Assembly (NCBI GenBank): GCA_030159075.1
Contig: BROG01000447.1
Coordinates: 231,001-295,000, forward strand
Length of the DNA: 64,000 nucleotides
DNA from: Atrina japonica
Taxonomy: Eukaryota; Mollusca; Bivalvia; Pterioida; Pinnidae
Reading direction: 5' to 3'
In this document: positions 1 through 13,412 of the stretch, in pieces
How the letters are laid out: the number at the start of each line of letters is the position of its first letter
Position numbering within the stretch: the first letter of the stretch is position 1
Program-made: the position numbers and the translations under genes
Notes under the pieces: model-generated
What the model was told of the DNA's origin: nothing
The model's database searches: none
What the model saw: only the letters and a program-made list of their open reading frames with translations

Positions 1-3000
1 GTCTAATTACATTAAGAGAATCACGCTTGACATCTGTCATATTAAAAAATGAAGCCTGTTGATAGATGTCGCAAACACACTCTGGATTCTTCAAACCGAC
101 TTCAATAAGGAAATCTCTGCAGAGTTTGCGGAGATGATGCACCATATATTTTTCCGCCATGTAGAGTAATACCACAACATTATCACTGGTCAGGCTTACT
201 TTGTCTGTATACAAATATCTGCAATATACATTGTATATATATATGTATTATATATTATATATTATGTATTATTCTAAACTGCTCCATACGAAATAAAAAG
301 AGAGAAATATAAAATATAGAGCTAATAAGTTAATGAGTAAGTAAAAAAAAAGAATTTGGTACTGAGTATTACTAACAGTTTTATTTTCAAATTATAATTT
401 CTAGAAGTCTAAGTTTACTCAGCGGCATATTTCGTAATGTTTAAAAGACTTACTTTACTCATATATTTTCTGTTTTCTACAACCCTTGCTGGCTCAGTTG
501 GGACGTGAAGGTCCCGTGTTCAATGTTATGGTATATTTAAAAACAAATGGCTTATAAACTAAAATGAATGGCTTTGTATTGAATAAAATGAAGGAGTACT
601 AATGCATACTCAAAACTCCACAGTGAATTAGAATACTAAAAATTGGATATAACGGTGGTCTCAACATGAAAAAAATTGCGAACCAGAAACGGGATGGGAC
701 CAAGTTTCCGCAAGCATTCCCATGGTAGCATGCTACACTCGTCGCAAATGTTCCCTGGAAACATCGAGTTGGGTGAAAAGGTCATCAATTGGTTTTATAT
801 CATCTGACTGGCGATAGGGAGTCACAGTATATGGTCGTGCTCCAGGATACTATCTAACATTCTTGAAACGGGTACTTCATATTTTTAACAAGATAGCCGT
901 ATCGACAATAAAACGTGCTTTGTGACGACTTCAACAACGTATCACTGTGTGAGTAATTTATTGTACATGTTTTGGTGAGAAAGTTGCTAGGAATTATCTA
1001 TTGAATTATCTATAAGATTATTGTTACAAAGTTTTAAAGTTATGGGTTTAAACGTCAAAATCATAGGCACCCAAGTAAACAGAAATTACAAAATACAGAC
1101 ATTATCCACTTCTTTTGAAGAAACAACGAGCCAATTTTAAAAAAAAAAACTTGGAAAGAAACTACATGTATCCCCAAATGAAGCCGCATAAGACCCATAA
1201 AGGTTCCAAAAGGCGAAAATCCACATAACCTGGCGGGTGGAGTCTTGTGAACCCTTTCTTGACCTGGACGAGTTTAAATTTTAGGATTTTAGGTAATAAT
1301 GCATAACATTAAAATTAAACTGACTAGAGTAATCGTTCCTACTTGTCACCTTGCATAAGAGAGTATCAAGTGAGGAATAAAACGTTTTCCTGTGCATCTT
1401 ATCATAACCGAAAAATCATTAGAATCACCCGTATGATAATCAAAAGGTCACTCCACCCCGCCATCTTATGTGACGGACAATATGTCTTTGTGAACAGTAT
1501 ATTCTGACTAATCATACATATCACAGGTCACTGAAAGGGTCCGTTAGGCCTCTTGTTGTATTATATCGTCTATACCTATCAAAAATTATGATATTCAAAA
1601 TTCTTTAATGAAAAATAAAATGTAGAAGCAATAAGGAAGATCTTGGCGATATACTGACCAAACACCATAAGCAATAAAGAACTGACATAAAAAAAACCAA
1701 AAGTCAATGATATATAATCAGAAATAAAGAGGAGGTGGAACTGGTTAGGCCATGTGTTGGGGATGAAGAAGACGAGACATCTCAACCGATCCCTAATTTG
1801 GATATCAATACGCAAACGGCACAAGAGAAAGCCTAATATAAATATATCATATACCAAAGTATAAATCTTAAGAACTTCCTGGATACAGATACAATTCTGG
1901 TAAAAAATGGACAAACACAGACCTCTGGAAATCAAGAGGCGGGATCGGATACAATGAAGGAGTATGCATCTCCTGTCGAACAGTCACAACCGCCGTGAGT
2001 CCACAGTAAAATCCAAATGAAATACGTGAGAGACGAATTCTCGTCACAATTGGTACAGACGTCTCAACAACTGCCATCGAACCGGCAACTAAGCGAAACA
2101 GAGAAATCGCAGATAAGACAATAATACCGACCGTTAAATTTGCAGAACGTTGACATCAAACGCGGTTTTCGATATCCCTGTGTAAAAATTTGTCATTGAG
2201 TAGTTTACCTCTGTTGGCATATCGGATCATTTGTGAAATATAAACTCCATATGCGGGTGATTGTTGATATTACTACTTAAATGTGGAAATTTTACGACCG
2301 GAAAGTCAAAATGGTCGCTTTTGTCGTATAACTGAGTTGTTAATTTCGCGTCTGTGTCTATAGTAAATAAAATGTCTAAGTATGAAGCGTGCGTGTTTGA
2401 TTCTGTTGTGTCTTTAATTTCTAGTTCGCTGGGATATATCGCATTGACATATGTATGAAAATTGTCATTATTAAATATATTATATTATATATATATTGTA
2501 TATATCTAAATGTCAAATTAAAGGACACCGCTAGCTTTTTCTTCTTTTGATTCAGCAGTTTCTGAATGAAGCCTCCTTCGTATGAATAAAGGAACGGGTC
2601 GGCCAGTAAAGGGGCACGGTTGGTTCCCATAGGAATGCCTACAGTTTGTTTGAAGACCATGTCTACGAACATTACAGATATATTGTCTGTTAGAAATTCC
2701 AATATCTTTTTTATCAACGTCAGTGTATTTATGTGTAGAATCGGAGTGGTGTTGGACAAAATAAGTATCATGAAAACAATCCCTAGATATTTAAATTTTT
2801 GGATACCACCTTTTGTGAAAAACAAAATTATCTATGGTGCTAAAAAGTCTTTCTTTTAATTTTTATGTGGAATTGTTGTGTAAAGAGTAGAGAAGTCGTA
2901 TGTTTTGATACTTTCAGGAAGACAATAGAGAGGAGATGAAAGAGGGTGGGGACAAAACCTGTTGGGAGTTGGCATGGCTGGTACACGACAAGATTGTTTT

Positions 3001-3604
3001 GCTCTGTTGACGCCTAATGTTGCAAAGGCGATGTTAAGGGTTAAGTTAGTGAGATCATGTTTGATTCCCAGACTTATTTTGTCAGCATAACAACACATTT
3101 CAGTACTTCAACTATATTTCAAGATAAATATATATGTTTCGTGTTTCTTCGAGTTTTGTTTTGTTGGTTTTAGCACATTATAGTTGCATATGAAATTGCA
3201 TATGCAAATAAATATATTTTCAACGGAGTTATAATTATTCGAATTCTAACATCACAACATAGGTTTAATTGTAAATTGTGAAATCAAGAACTGGATTCCA
3301 TGTATTTTAACGGTTTAAAATTTTAAGCCAAGTATAAATATAATAACATAAATAGATCTACTTACTCTATGAAAGTGTAAAACGAGGAGTGATCAACGTC
3401 ATAGATATCGGCTGAATCACTAGCAAAGTCGCCTTCTACCATTTTACACATTACGGGGCTTCTGCACGTCATGATGAACCGATGGCACCTCACTATGTCA
3501 CGTGATTCCCCAACCCGAAATGTGAAATCACATGAGCGTTGATTGATCCACATGTCTTTGACTGCTTCTTGTAGTGATAAGTTGGAATGACAGTGACTTT
3601 CCAT
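1..3604 (-). CDS. BTB/POZ domain protein, two exons, partial at left edge
   Basis: Two exons on the minus strand together encode most of a BTB/POZ domain, a protein-interaction fold used by Cullin-3 adaptors and many scaffolds. The upstream exon (3604-3366) starts with ATG directly after an acceptor-like CTGCAG, so the ATG may be the true start or an internal Met. It carries the motif CDFTFRVG near residue 25, then [13 protein letters not shown] and [11 protein letters not shown]. It ends ATAGA|gtaagt in phase 2. The downstream exon (218 to beyond base 1) follows TATTGCAG and reads [11 protein letters not shown], then [14 protein letters not shown] and a BACK-like start (CRDFLIEV...[12 protein letters not shown]). 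The phases join exactly to give an FIEYLYTD junction. The pattern resembles BTBD3/BTBD6-type proteins, but the C-terminal part that would decide the subfamily is outside the window. The 3.1-kb intron holds a reverse-transcriptase relic. The domain call is firm; the gene identity is not. Confidence 0.82.
219..1850. other. Intron sequence, no coding signal
   Basis: This part of the BTB gene's intron is AT-rich. A short tRNA-like scrap (A-box-like TGGCTCAGTTGG near 490, followed by a weak B-box-like stretch) may be a decayed SINE head. Nothing else recognisable was seen. Confidence 0.5.
1851..2930 (-). pseudogene. Reverse transcriptase relic, Penelope-like type
   Basis: Reading on the minus strand, the relic shows an RT motif A stretch ([15 protein letters not shown], about 2915-2862), a frameshift, then the motif around [14 protein letters not shown] (about 2640-2600). 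After that come the usual [10 protein letters not shown] segment and a [14 protein letters not shown] segment near 2420. The downstream part to 1851 is in several frames and matches other fragments in this window. The family (known pattern) looks like Penelope-like elements, but the class assignment is from memory of motifs. Several frameshifts and stops make it non-functional. It lies in an intron of the BTB gene in the same orientation as that gene. Confidence 0.72.
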
Positions 3605-3610
3605 CTGCAG

Positions 3611-3611
<1 letters not shown>

Positions 3612-3708
<97 letters not shown>

Positions 3709-3732
3709 GTGTGTGTGTGTGTATGTATGTAT
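3612..3732. repeat. (TA)n-(TG)n microsatellite
   Basis: About 90 bases of alternating TA are followed by a TG tract and TATG repeats. It lies immediately upstream (in gene sense) of the BTB exon at 3604. The tract produces spurious IYIYIY open frames on both strands. Confidence 0.95.
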
Positions 3733-3805
3733 ACACTAAACGGAGGTGACAGTTTGAAACACATGGAAACCCTAGCTTTGATTGATGTATTGGAACTATA
3801 TTGAA

Positions 3806-4013
3806 GTATTATAAACATAATACCAAAGTTATAATGCTCAAGACGATCGTTTCTGAGAATTAGACTTCATCAGTTGAGCTCCAATTTAAAAATTATTTGT
3901 ATTTTCTAAAGAGAAAGGGGTATAATACAAGGCCAAATAATAAATCTAAAAGTATAGCCGAAATCCGTCTAAGAGTAACCACTGTAAAAAGATGACTATC
4001 TTAGCTTTTAAAA
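3806..4013 (+). repeat. Dispersed repeat R1, copy a
   Basis: This is the most complete plus-strand copy of a repeat seen at least nine times in the window. It starts near TATTATAAACATAATACC, passes GCTCAAGACGATCGTTTCTG and CTTCATCAGTTGAGCTCCAA, and ends near AAAAAGATGACTATCTTAGC. No coding potential or clear terminal inverted repeat was found. Other copies are near 6735-6880, 7784-7936, 9660-9834, 14356-14545, 28048-28640 (minus, two) and 33990-34130. One split copy is interrupted by the Polinton-like element. Confidence 0.85.
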
Positions 4014-5837
4014 TGTGTTAAGATTAATAGTACAATGAATCTGTTGCTTTTACACTGTAACTCAGACTTTGAACTTTCAAATATAATGTATGAAATATTC
4101 AGTGTTTTCTTACAAAAGTAAATGTATACAGAAGAAAGAAAATCACAAACGAACGACAGATAATTAAAAGAAAAACTTTACTGTCGTGATAGATTAAAAA
4201 CATAAAGCCTACTCCTTCATGACACCTGTTCCAACCTCTGTAATTTCGGAGGTACGTGTGTGTCAAATTACATGGACCACCTTTCAATTAATTCTAAGGT
4301 AGAGTATATCTGTGATTTTATATCTCATTAGACTACAATTTAGGACTCTCTGTCACGTTAGTGTACATAAGACCTATAGTCTAAACTTCTGTCCATCTGA
4401 CATCGACAACTGACGTTACACAACTTAACAATATCATAGTATCAAGTTTCACTTTTGGATATAAAATTTTATTATGGGTCTGTGGTAATACTTATTGCTG
4501 ATTAGTGGATACCTCACCGTAACACGAATGAATCCATGAACATATGTTGACTCTTTCTTTAACACCATCGAATGAATTATGCTTTTAACTACCTAATTGA
4601 GTCAATATTTCAATACAGTGCAAATCTCAGATACAAATACTAGTAAAATCATATTTATACATTACCGTCGCCTTGTTGGTCCAATTTCTTTTTTAACAAA
4701 AGTTAAGTTGTTGACTCACAAATCGCCCCGATATCACGGAGATCAATTCTATTTTTAGATTCTATAGGAAAACCCAGTCATGAACTTTCTGTTTAGCATG
4801 TGTATGTTATGACGCGATGTTAGTATTCTTGTTGACAAAAGTCGGTAGAAAATAGTCATCAGGTAGGTAATCCACAAATTCGTAACTATGGACTTTAAAG
4901 ACAACACAATACTTTACCATTATAATATATGTACTCAAGTTTTCGAGCATTATTATTGTTATTATTGTAATACAAACCAATGTATTCCTTTAATGAGTAA
5001 TTATAAGTTGAACAAATTAAAAACAAAAGAAATGTTTACTGGTTAGAGTTATAGTTTAGTTTAAAATATGGGTGACATTAAAATTTACAATTCCCTATAG
5101 CTTTCAATTTCCTGAACTGTAAAACCTAAATGTAACATATATTTCCTCGTTGTCACGAAATCAGATACCATTAAATTAGTAATTCCCCGACAATTAAATG
5201 TTATATATTCAACATCACAACCCTCAAGTATTGTTAATTATATTCCATTTACATGTGTCTATGTGTACGCCTCCGTTAACATAGGAGTGTACAAGTATGA
5301 TAGGAATAATTTGTGTTTTGTCAACTGAGTTTAAATATGCATGCATTCTCCAACCGTTTAAATGAAATGCGTTTAGGTGAGTTCATTGCACATTCATTGT
5401 ATAAACTTTACTACATTTTTTTGTTGATATACAGGTTATACAACAGGTTGCGTTAGTACAACACTGTTATCGCGAGTTTGTGCACGTTTTAACTTCTGAA
5501 TTGTTTATGGGGACTCCAATACATTTATGTACATGTCTATAACGATTTGGCATTTCGGTTGACAAAAGTTAATTTATTCTTCATTGGAATCTATTTTGTG
5601 TATTTTGTCCTGATTAATATTTATAACCAAGCCTTTCCTTGGAACCAGTTATCATTTAGAGTTTAAATGACCTCACGCTCAAAATCAGTGTACGGGGGAT
5701 TTTCATGATTTATAAAAACAAATACGCCGAATTTTTATGCTGAGTATTTTGAAAAATATACATTAGTAGGATTGTGCTAACTTGCATGTGACATTTCTTT
5801 ATGAACACCTTAATCACTGGACACTAAGTACATACAA
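4014..5837. other. AT-rich intergenic DNA
   Basis: About 1.8 kb with no open frame of note, no recognisable transposon ends and no tandem structure. Confidence 0.5.
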
Positions 5838-6659
5838 ACACATTGGAGAGGCGTTGTTGTGGGAAAACCAGGTGAATACCCAACTACAGGGTTCAATCTA
5901 TTTATTTTCAATTTTTGAAAAATCTTTGTATGAAAACTGGTATTTGAAAGCGAAAATAGACGGACTATTTATAAAGTCGTTATAGGCTTACATACATCGT
6001 GTTTAAATGTATCAGGTACAGGTATGTTAACTTTAAGAATTACTATTTTATCATTGCATGACTCAAGTACATTTATTTGTGTAGCAACAGGTGGTATACA
6101 TTTGATATTTTATGTATCATATATACATGACAGTTTATCCTCATCATCAGAATAGCGTAATTAACTACATACATCGGATTCCTCTTAATTGCATAGCCAA
6201 AATGTCAGAGAAAATTATGCAAATAACAGAAATATGGAATTAAAAGGAATTAGTGTATTTAAGTAAACAATGATGATTCATGTTCATCTAGTCCTTTCAT
6301 TTATATATATTATACTATTATAAACATCCTAGGTACACTAGAAATTGATTTTCATTAATTATTATGGTAAAATAATGTCATAAAAACTAAATTTTCATAA
6401 AACAAAGTTTAGTATGTTCTCATATCTATTAAAATAATATTTCCACATTTAACTTTTTATCGTGATCAGTACATTTTCTCCACATTTCTAGAAAAATATT
6501 TTATGTAATTAACAGGAATTCTTGGGTAAACCTATGCAACTAAAAGGAATACTTAACATATACGAGATAGGAAATGGTTTTGTGTTTTGAGTTCTTATGC
6601 AATAAACAGGAACATGCAAATATTAGGTATGCAATTAAGTGGAATCAACTATATATATA

Positions 6660-6739
<80 letters not shown>

Positions 6740-7936
6740 CTTCATCAGTTGAGCTACAATTTTAAATAGTTTTTCTAAACAGAAAGAGGTATCACACAAG
6801 GCCAAATACTATATCTAAACGTATAGCCCAAATCTGTCTAACAGTAACCACTGTAAAAAGATGGCTATCTTAACTTTAGAAGAAATTAGAATTTAAATGG
6901 TGTTATTAGGGCGAAATATGGCTTAAGTATAAGATTATCAGCTGGTACCGAAATAGTAAACTTCGATACACCTTTTATACCGACATATATAACTTTTCCG
7001 TTATGTGATGATGATGATGATGATGATGAAGATGATGATGACAATAGCACCAATGTATATCACTTACCATTTATATATGCTTTGTATGTTTAGGTAACAA
7101 GAAATGCAATCGCCAGATCCTCCAATAATAAAGAAATCATGAAGATCATCTATAGAAAATCAAACGATAGTGCACCTTATGTATTTAAAATATCTACAAG
7201 TCAAGTTCGTGCTGGGGTAAAAATAGATGTTGTTCTATTTACTATAGAAAACTCCAATTCTGGCAAAATGCTTTATTCCTTTGTACATCTATCACAACAA
7301 TGCTACACATTTACAATTCCCGGTGACACCGGATTTTCATCAAACCTACAAAATTGTGTAGTTCACGTTTATGGGTTGTCCAGCAGAGCAGGTGGAATTA
7401 AAGGCTATGGTGTTGTGACTGCTTATGGAACAGCAAACATAGACGTATCTGATGGTATACATCTAATTTATCATAAATTGATGTCATGTCTGTTACAAAT
7501 ATTTAATAGAGAGTCTACATTTTATTGTGGTATTTCTCAAAATGTACAATCTAAGTTATTTGATCTTATTTGTATCTCATTTGGTCTGATATGACACATG
7601 AACATTTCATATTCAGAGGCAAACTACTTACTGACGATTTGTTGTTTTAAAGATTACATGAATTAACATTTAACAATATGTACTGGAAGAAAATGAATTG
7701 TGTTTTAAATTGTCTGTTAAGTAAAATATTAATGGAAATTTCGATTTACTCAGTAAATGTCTTAGATATTTTAAGCAATATTATAAACATGGTACCAAAG
7801 TTATACTTTTGCTAAAAAATAAAAACAATATCTTTAACAATACTTCAGACAATATTTTCTGTCAATAAGACTTCAATAAGATAATTCATAAAGAGACAGT
7901 GGTATCATACAAGGCCCATTGATAAACCTTAATGTA
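5838..7936 (+). repeat. Tandem segmental duplication, copy 1
   Basis: This block is repeated at 8118-9834 with high identity over most of its length. It contains exon A1 (7094-7454), its flanking intron sequence and an R1 copy. Relative to copy 2 it has about 640 extra bases (roughly 6400-7035), which hold a (TA)n tract (6650-6735), another R1 piece and a (GAT)n run (7007-7041). Confidence 0.88.
7094..7454 (+). CDS. Putative exon A1, FN3-like module of unknown gene
   Basis: An open exon of 361 bases begins after the acceptor TTGTATGTTTAG and ends at GATG|gtatac, incoming phase 0 and outgoing phase 1. It encodes 120 residues including YVFKISTSQVRAG, CYTFTIPGDTGFSS and CVVHVYGLSSRAGG, and looks like a single beta-sandwich module. 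I do not recognise it by name. Weak similarity in strand pattern and identical splice phases to the FN3 exon at 14003-14285 suggest an alternative first module of the same PHYHIP-like gene. That link is inference. The copy at 8768-9128 differs mostly by substitutions and keeps the frame open, which argues for selection or a very recent duplication. A separate single-domain gene with unseen exons is the alternative. Confidence 0.55.
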
Positions 7937-7975
7937 TCTGTTATAATGTATCTGTTTAATGTATCTGTAATGTTA

Positions 7976-8088
7976 TCCATGGCACCTGATCCCACCTCTT
8001 GGTTTCCAGAGGTCCGTGTTTGTCCATTTTTACCGGATTTGTATCTATGTCCTGGACATTCTATTGATTTATACTTTGGTATCTGAAA
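7976..8088 (+). repeat. Retroelement 3' fragment (same family as 1.86 kb)
   Basis: This is the reverse complement of the downstream part of the reverse-transcriptase relic at 1851-2100, recognised from CCTGATCCCACCTCTTGGTT and GTTTGTCCATTTTTACC. It sits exactly between the two segmental duplication copies, so it may mark the duplication breakpoint. Confidence 0.75.
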
Positions 8089-8117
8089 TTTTTATATTAT
8101 ATGTACAAACAAAAGTC

Positions 8118-9566
8118 AACATTGAAGAGGCGTTGTTGTGGGAACACCAGGTGAATACCTATCTAAAGGGTTTAATCTATGTATTTCCAATTTTTGAAAA
8201 ATCTATGTAAGAAAGCGAAAGTAGACTATTACCAAAGTCGTTATAGGCTTACATACATCGTGTTTAAATGTATCAGGTATGTTAACTTTAAGAATTACTA
8301 TTTTATCATTACATGACTCAAGTACATTTATTTGTGTAGCAACAGGTGGTATACATTTGATATTTTATGTATCATATATACATGACAGAGTGAATGTATT
8401 TATCATCATCATCATCATAATCATCATCATCATAATCATCATCATCATAATCATCAGAATAGCGTAGTTAACTACATACAATGGATTCCTCTTAATTGCA
8501 TAGCCAAAATGTCAGAGAAAATTATGCAAATAACAGGAATATGGAATTAAAAGGAATTAGTGTATTTAAGTGAACAATGATGATTCATATTCATCTAGTC
8601 CTTTCATTTGTATATATAATACTATTATAAACATCCTAGGTACACTAGTAATTGATTTTCATTAATTATTATGGTAAAATAATGTCATAAAAGCTAAATT
8701 TCCATAATACGATGACAATAGCACCAATGTATATCACTTACCATTTATATATGCTTTGTATGTTTAGGTAACAAGAAATGCAATCGCCAGATCCTCCAAT
8801 AATAAAGAAATCATGAAGATCATCTATAGAAAATCAAACGATAGTGCACCTTATGTATTTAAAATATCTACAAGTCAAGTTCGTGCTGGGGTAAAAATAG
8901 ATGTTCTTTTATTTGCTATAGAAGACTCAAATTCTGGCAAAATGCTACATTCCTTTGTACATCTATCACAACAATGCTACACATTTACAATTCCTGGTGA
9001 CACCGGATTTTCATCAAACCTACAAAATTGTGTAGTTCACGTTTATGGGTTGTCCAGCAGAGCAGGTGGAATTAAAGGCTATGGTGTTGTGACTGCTTAT
9101 GGAACAGCAAACATCGACGTATCTGATGGTATACATCTAATTTATCATAAATTGATGTCATGTCTGTTACAAATATTTAATAGAGTCTACAGTTTATTTA
9201 GGTATTTCTCAAAATGTATAATCTAAGTTATTTGATCTTATTTGTATCTCATATGGTCTGATATGACAGACGAACATTTCATATTCAGAGGCAAACTACT
9301 TACTGACAATTTGTTGTTTTAAAGATTACATGAATTAACATTTAACAATATGTACTGGAAGACAAAAAAATTGTGTTTTAAACTGTCTGTTCAGTAAAAT
9401 GTTAATGCAATTTTTGATTGTCTGACTGAAAACTAAACATGAGCTTGAAGGGCAAACACAAAAAAAATAAATAGTAAAACCGAAAATTAAACCTAAAGAG
9501 ATTCATTCCTATCTTAATATTCTAAATGAATTAATTATGAAAATTAATCAAACCTCAATCAAACCT

Positions 9567-9632
<66 letters not shown>

Positions 9633-9834
9633 TAATTACTCAGTAAATGTCTTAGATATTTTAAGCAATATTATAAACATGATACCAAAGTTATACTTTT
9701 GCTAAAAAATAAAAAAAATATCTTTAACAATACTTAAGACAATATTTTCTGTCAATAAGACTTCAATAAGATAATTCATAAAGAGAAAGTGGTATCATAC
9801 AAGGCCCATTGATAAACTTTAATGTATCTGTTAT
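8118..9834 (+). repeat. Tandem segmental duplication, copy 2
   Basis: This is the second copy of the 5838-7936 block. It carries exon A2, an expanded (CAT)n/(AAT) run (8403-8456; only two units in copy 1) and a (TG)n tract (9569-9632) absent from copy 1. It ends in the same R1 repeat. The roughly 640-base segment present in copy 1 is missing here. Confidence 0.88.
8768..9128 (+). CDS. Putative exon A2, duplicate of exon A1
   Basis: The exon is 361 bases long after TGTATGTTTAG, with the donor GATG|gtatac, incoming phase 0 and outgoing phase 1 as in exon A1. The protein differs from A1 at only a few positions (for example DVLLFAIEDSN for DVVLFTIENSN, and MLHSF for MLYSF). Because it enters in phase 0 and leaves in phase 1, A1 cannot be spliced to A2 without breaking the frame, so the two would be mutually exclusive or belong to separate transcripts. 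Its function is unknown, as for A1. Confidence 0.55.
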
Positions 9835-9977
9835 ACGGACAAATTAATAACATGGATTACGATATTTCAACATACTGGAATTATGGATTGATAAATTGTA
9901 CTTAATAATAAACTATCGGTTTATATTTATGTTATATATAATCCAATGCATTTTTATTTTGAAAACTTGTTTTACTT

Positions 9978-10121
<144 letters not shown>

Positions 10122-10565
10122 TGATTGTTTATTTCAGATTCATCTGTTGGATATAATATATTGGTGGATTTAGAGGAAAAGCAAAACTTTTCTTTTCAGA
10201 GGTATACTTCCGTCTTAAAGGTATGCACCAGGAGGACATAAGAAATTTTACTTTCACATTAAACATATTTAACACGTGTCGATACACCGTTTCCTTTATA
10301 AATCTTGACTACGACATATATGTTCAAAATCCCTGTCATTGTTTGCGTCATATCTATATATAGAAAGTATTTTATGGTAAAAATATCTCTTTTTAATGTA
10401 TTCAAGTGTGTCATATAAGGCATATAAATAACTTTTTACATCCTGCTAAGAATTTTTCACATATATTTTGACCTGTGCTATGGACTGACGCCAATGCAGT
10501 GAGAATTATTTTCCTAACAACGCCTTCCGTGACACGGGACCTCACATTTAAGTCTCATCCAAAAC

Positions 10566-13412
10566 ACCCGAATATCAAAAATGATAACATCGTCTTGATA
10601 TGTTTTAATATAAAAAATGATAACAAAGTCTTGATATGTTTTAATATAAAAAATGATAAAAAAGTCTTGATATGTTTTAATATAAAAAATGATAACAGCG
10701 TCTTGATATGTTTTAATATAAAAAATGATAACATCGTCTTGATATGTTTTAATATCCAAAATGATTACAGCGTCTTGATATGTTTTAATATAAAAAATGA
10801 TAACAGCGTCTTGATATGTTTTTATATAAAAATGATAACAAAGTCTTAATATGTTTTAATATAGAAATGATAACAGCGTCTTGATATATTTTAATATAAA
10901 AATGATAACAAAGTCTTCATATGTTTTAATATCAAAATGATAATAAAGTCTTGATATGTTTTGATATAAAATGATAACAAAAGTCTTGATATATTTTAAT
11001 ATATCCAAAATGATAACAGCGTCTTGATATGTTTTAATGTAAAAAATGATAACAGCGTCCTGATATGTTTTTATATAAAAATGATAACAAAGTCTTAATA
11101 TGTTTTAATATAGAAATGATAACAAAGTCTTGATATATTTTAATATAAAAATGATAACAAAGTTTTAATATGTTTTAATATCAAAAATGATAACAGCGTC
11201 TTGATATATTTTAATATAAAAATGATAACAAAGTCTTTATATGTTTTAATATCAAAATGATAATAAAGTCTTGATATGTTTTGATATAAAATGATAACAA
11301 AAGTCTTGATATATTTTAATATATCCAAAATGATAACAGCGTCTTGATATGTTTTTATAAAAAATGATAACAGCGTCTTGTTATGTTTTTATATAAAAAT
11401 GATAACAAAGTCTTAATATGTTTTAATATAGAAATGATAACAAAGTCTTGATATATTTTAATATAAAAATGATAACAAAGTCTTAATATGTTTTAATATC
11501 AAAAATGATAACAGCGTCTTGATATGTTTTAATATAAAAAAATGATAACATCGTCTTGATATGTTTTAATATCCAAAATGATAACAGCGTCTTGATATGT
11601 TTTAATATAAAAAATGATAACAGCGTCTTGATATGTTTTTATATAAAAATGATAACAAAGTCTTAATATGTTTTAATATAGAAATGATAATAAAGTCTTG
11701 ATATATTTTAATATAAAAATGATAACAAAGTCTTAATATGTTTAATATCAAAAATGATAACAGCGTCTTGATATATTTTAATATAAAAATGATAACAAAG
11801 TCTTGCTATGTTTTAATATCAAAATGATAATAAAGTCTTGATATGTTTTGATATAAAATGATAACAAAAGTCTTGATATATTTTAATATATCCAAAATGA
11901 TAACAGCGTCTTGATATGTTTTAATGTAAAAAATGATAACAGCGTCTTGATATGTTTTAATATAAAAAATGATAACAAAGTCTTGATATGTTTTAATATA
12001 AAAATGATAACAAAGTCTTGATATATTTTAATATAAAAATGATAACAAAAAGTCTTAATATGTTTTAATATCAAAAATGATAACAGCGTCTTGATATATT
12101 TTAATATAAAAATGATAACAAAGTCTTGATATGTTTTATATCAAAATGATAATAAAGTCTTGATATGTTTTGATATAAAATGATAACAAAAGTCTTGATA
12201 TATTTTAATATATCCAAAATGATAACAGCGTCTTGATATGTTTTAATATAAAAAATGATAACAGCGTCTTGATATGTTTTTATATAAAAATGATAACAAA
12301 GTCTTAATATGTTTTAATATAGAAATGATAACAAAGTCTTGATATATTTTAATATCAAAATGATAACAAAGTCTTAATATGTTTTAATATCAAAAATGAT
12401 AACAGCGTCTTGATATGTTTTAATATAAAAAATGATAACAGCGTCTTGATATGTTTTTATATAAAAATGATAACAAAGTCTTAATATGTTTTAATATAGA
12501 AATGATAATAAAGTCTTGATATATTTTAATATAAAAATGATAACAAAGTCTTAATATGTTTTAATATCAAAAATGATAACAGCGTCTTGATATATTTTAA
12601 TATAAAAATGATAACAAAGTCTTGCTATGTTTTAATATCAAAATGATAATAAAGTCTTGATATGTTTTGATATAAAATGATAACAAAAGTCTTGATATAT
12701 TTTAATATATCCAAAATGATAACAGCGTCTTGATATGTTTTAATGTAAAAAATGATAACAGCGTCTTGATATGTTTTTATATAAAAATGATAACAAAGTC
12801 TTAATATGTTTTAATATAGAAATGATAACAAAGTCTTGATATATTTTAATATAAAAATGATAACAAAGTCTTAATATGTTTTAATATCAAAAATGATAAC
12901 AGCGTCTTGATATATTTTAATATAAAAATGATAACAAAGTCTTGATATGTTTTAATATCAAAATGATAATAAAGTCTTGATATGTTTTGATATAAAATGA
13001 TAACAAAAGTCTTGATATATTTTAATATATCCAAAATGATAACAGCGTCTTGATATGTTTTAATATAAAAAATGATAACAGCGTCTTGATATGTTTTTAT
13101 ATAAAAATGATAACAGCGTCTTAATATGTTTTAATATAGAAATGATAACAAAGTCTTGATATATTTTAATATAAAAATGATAACAAAGTCTTAATATGTT
13201 TTAATATCAAAAATGATAACAGCGTCTTGATATATTTTAATATAAAAATGATAACAAAGTCTTGCTATGTTTTAATATCAAAATGATAATAAAGTCTTGA
13301 TATGTTTTGATATAAAATGATAACAAAAGTCTTGATATATTTTAAGATAAAAAATGATAACAAAGTATTGATATGTTTTATATAAAAATTATAACAGCGT
13401 CTTGATATGTTT
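10566..13412. repeat. 2.85-kb AT-rich minisatellite with higher-order pattern
   Basis: About 80 tandem units of roughly 33-37 bases each contain AATGATAACA, GTCTTGATATG and TTTTAATAT. Variant units (GCGTC versus AAGTC; a unit with TATATCCAAAATG) recur in a set order. The TATATCCAAAATG unit appears near 10998, 11320, 11886, 12208, 12712 and 13028, that is, at intervals of about 316-322 or 504-566 bases. This indicates amplification of multi-unit blocks. Open frames on both strands are by-products of the repeat. Confidence 0.95.

Noticed and set aside
485..525. SINE head
   Set aside because: It is too short and diverged to separate from chance A-box and B-box matches.
3362..3818. IYIYIY open frames on both strands
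   Set aside because: They are translations of the (TA)n-(TG)n tract. Only the part from 3604 to 3366 on the minus strand is real BTB coding sequence.
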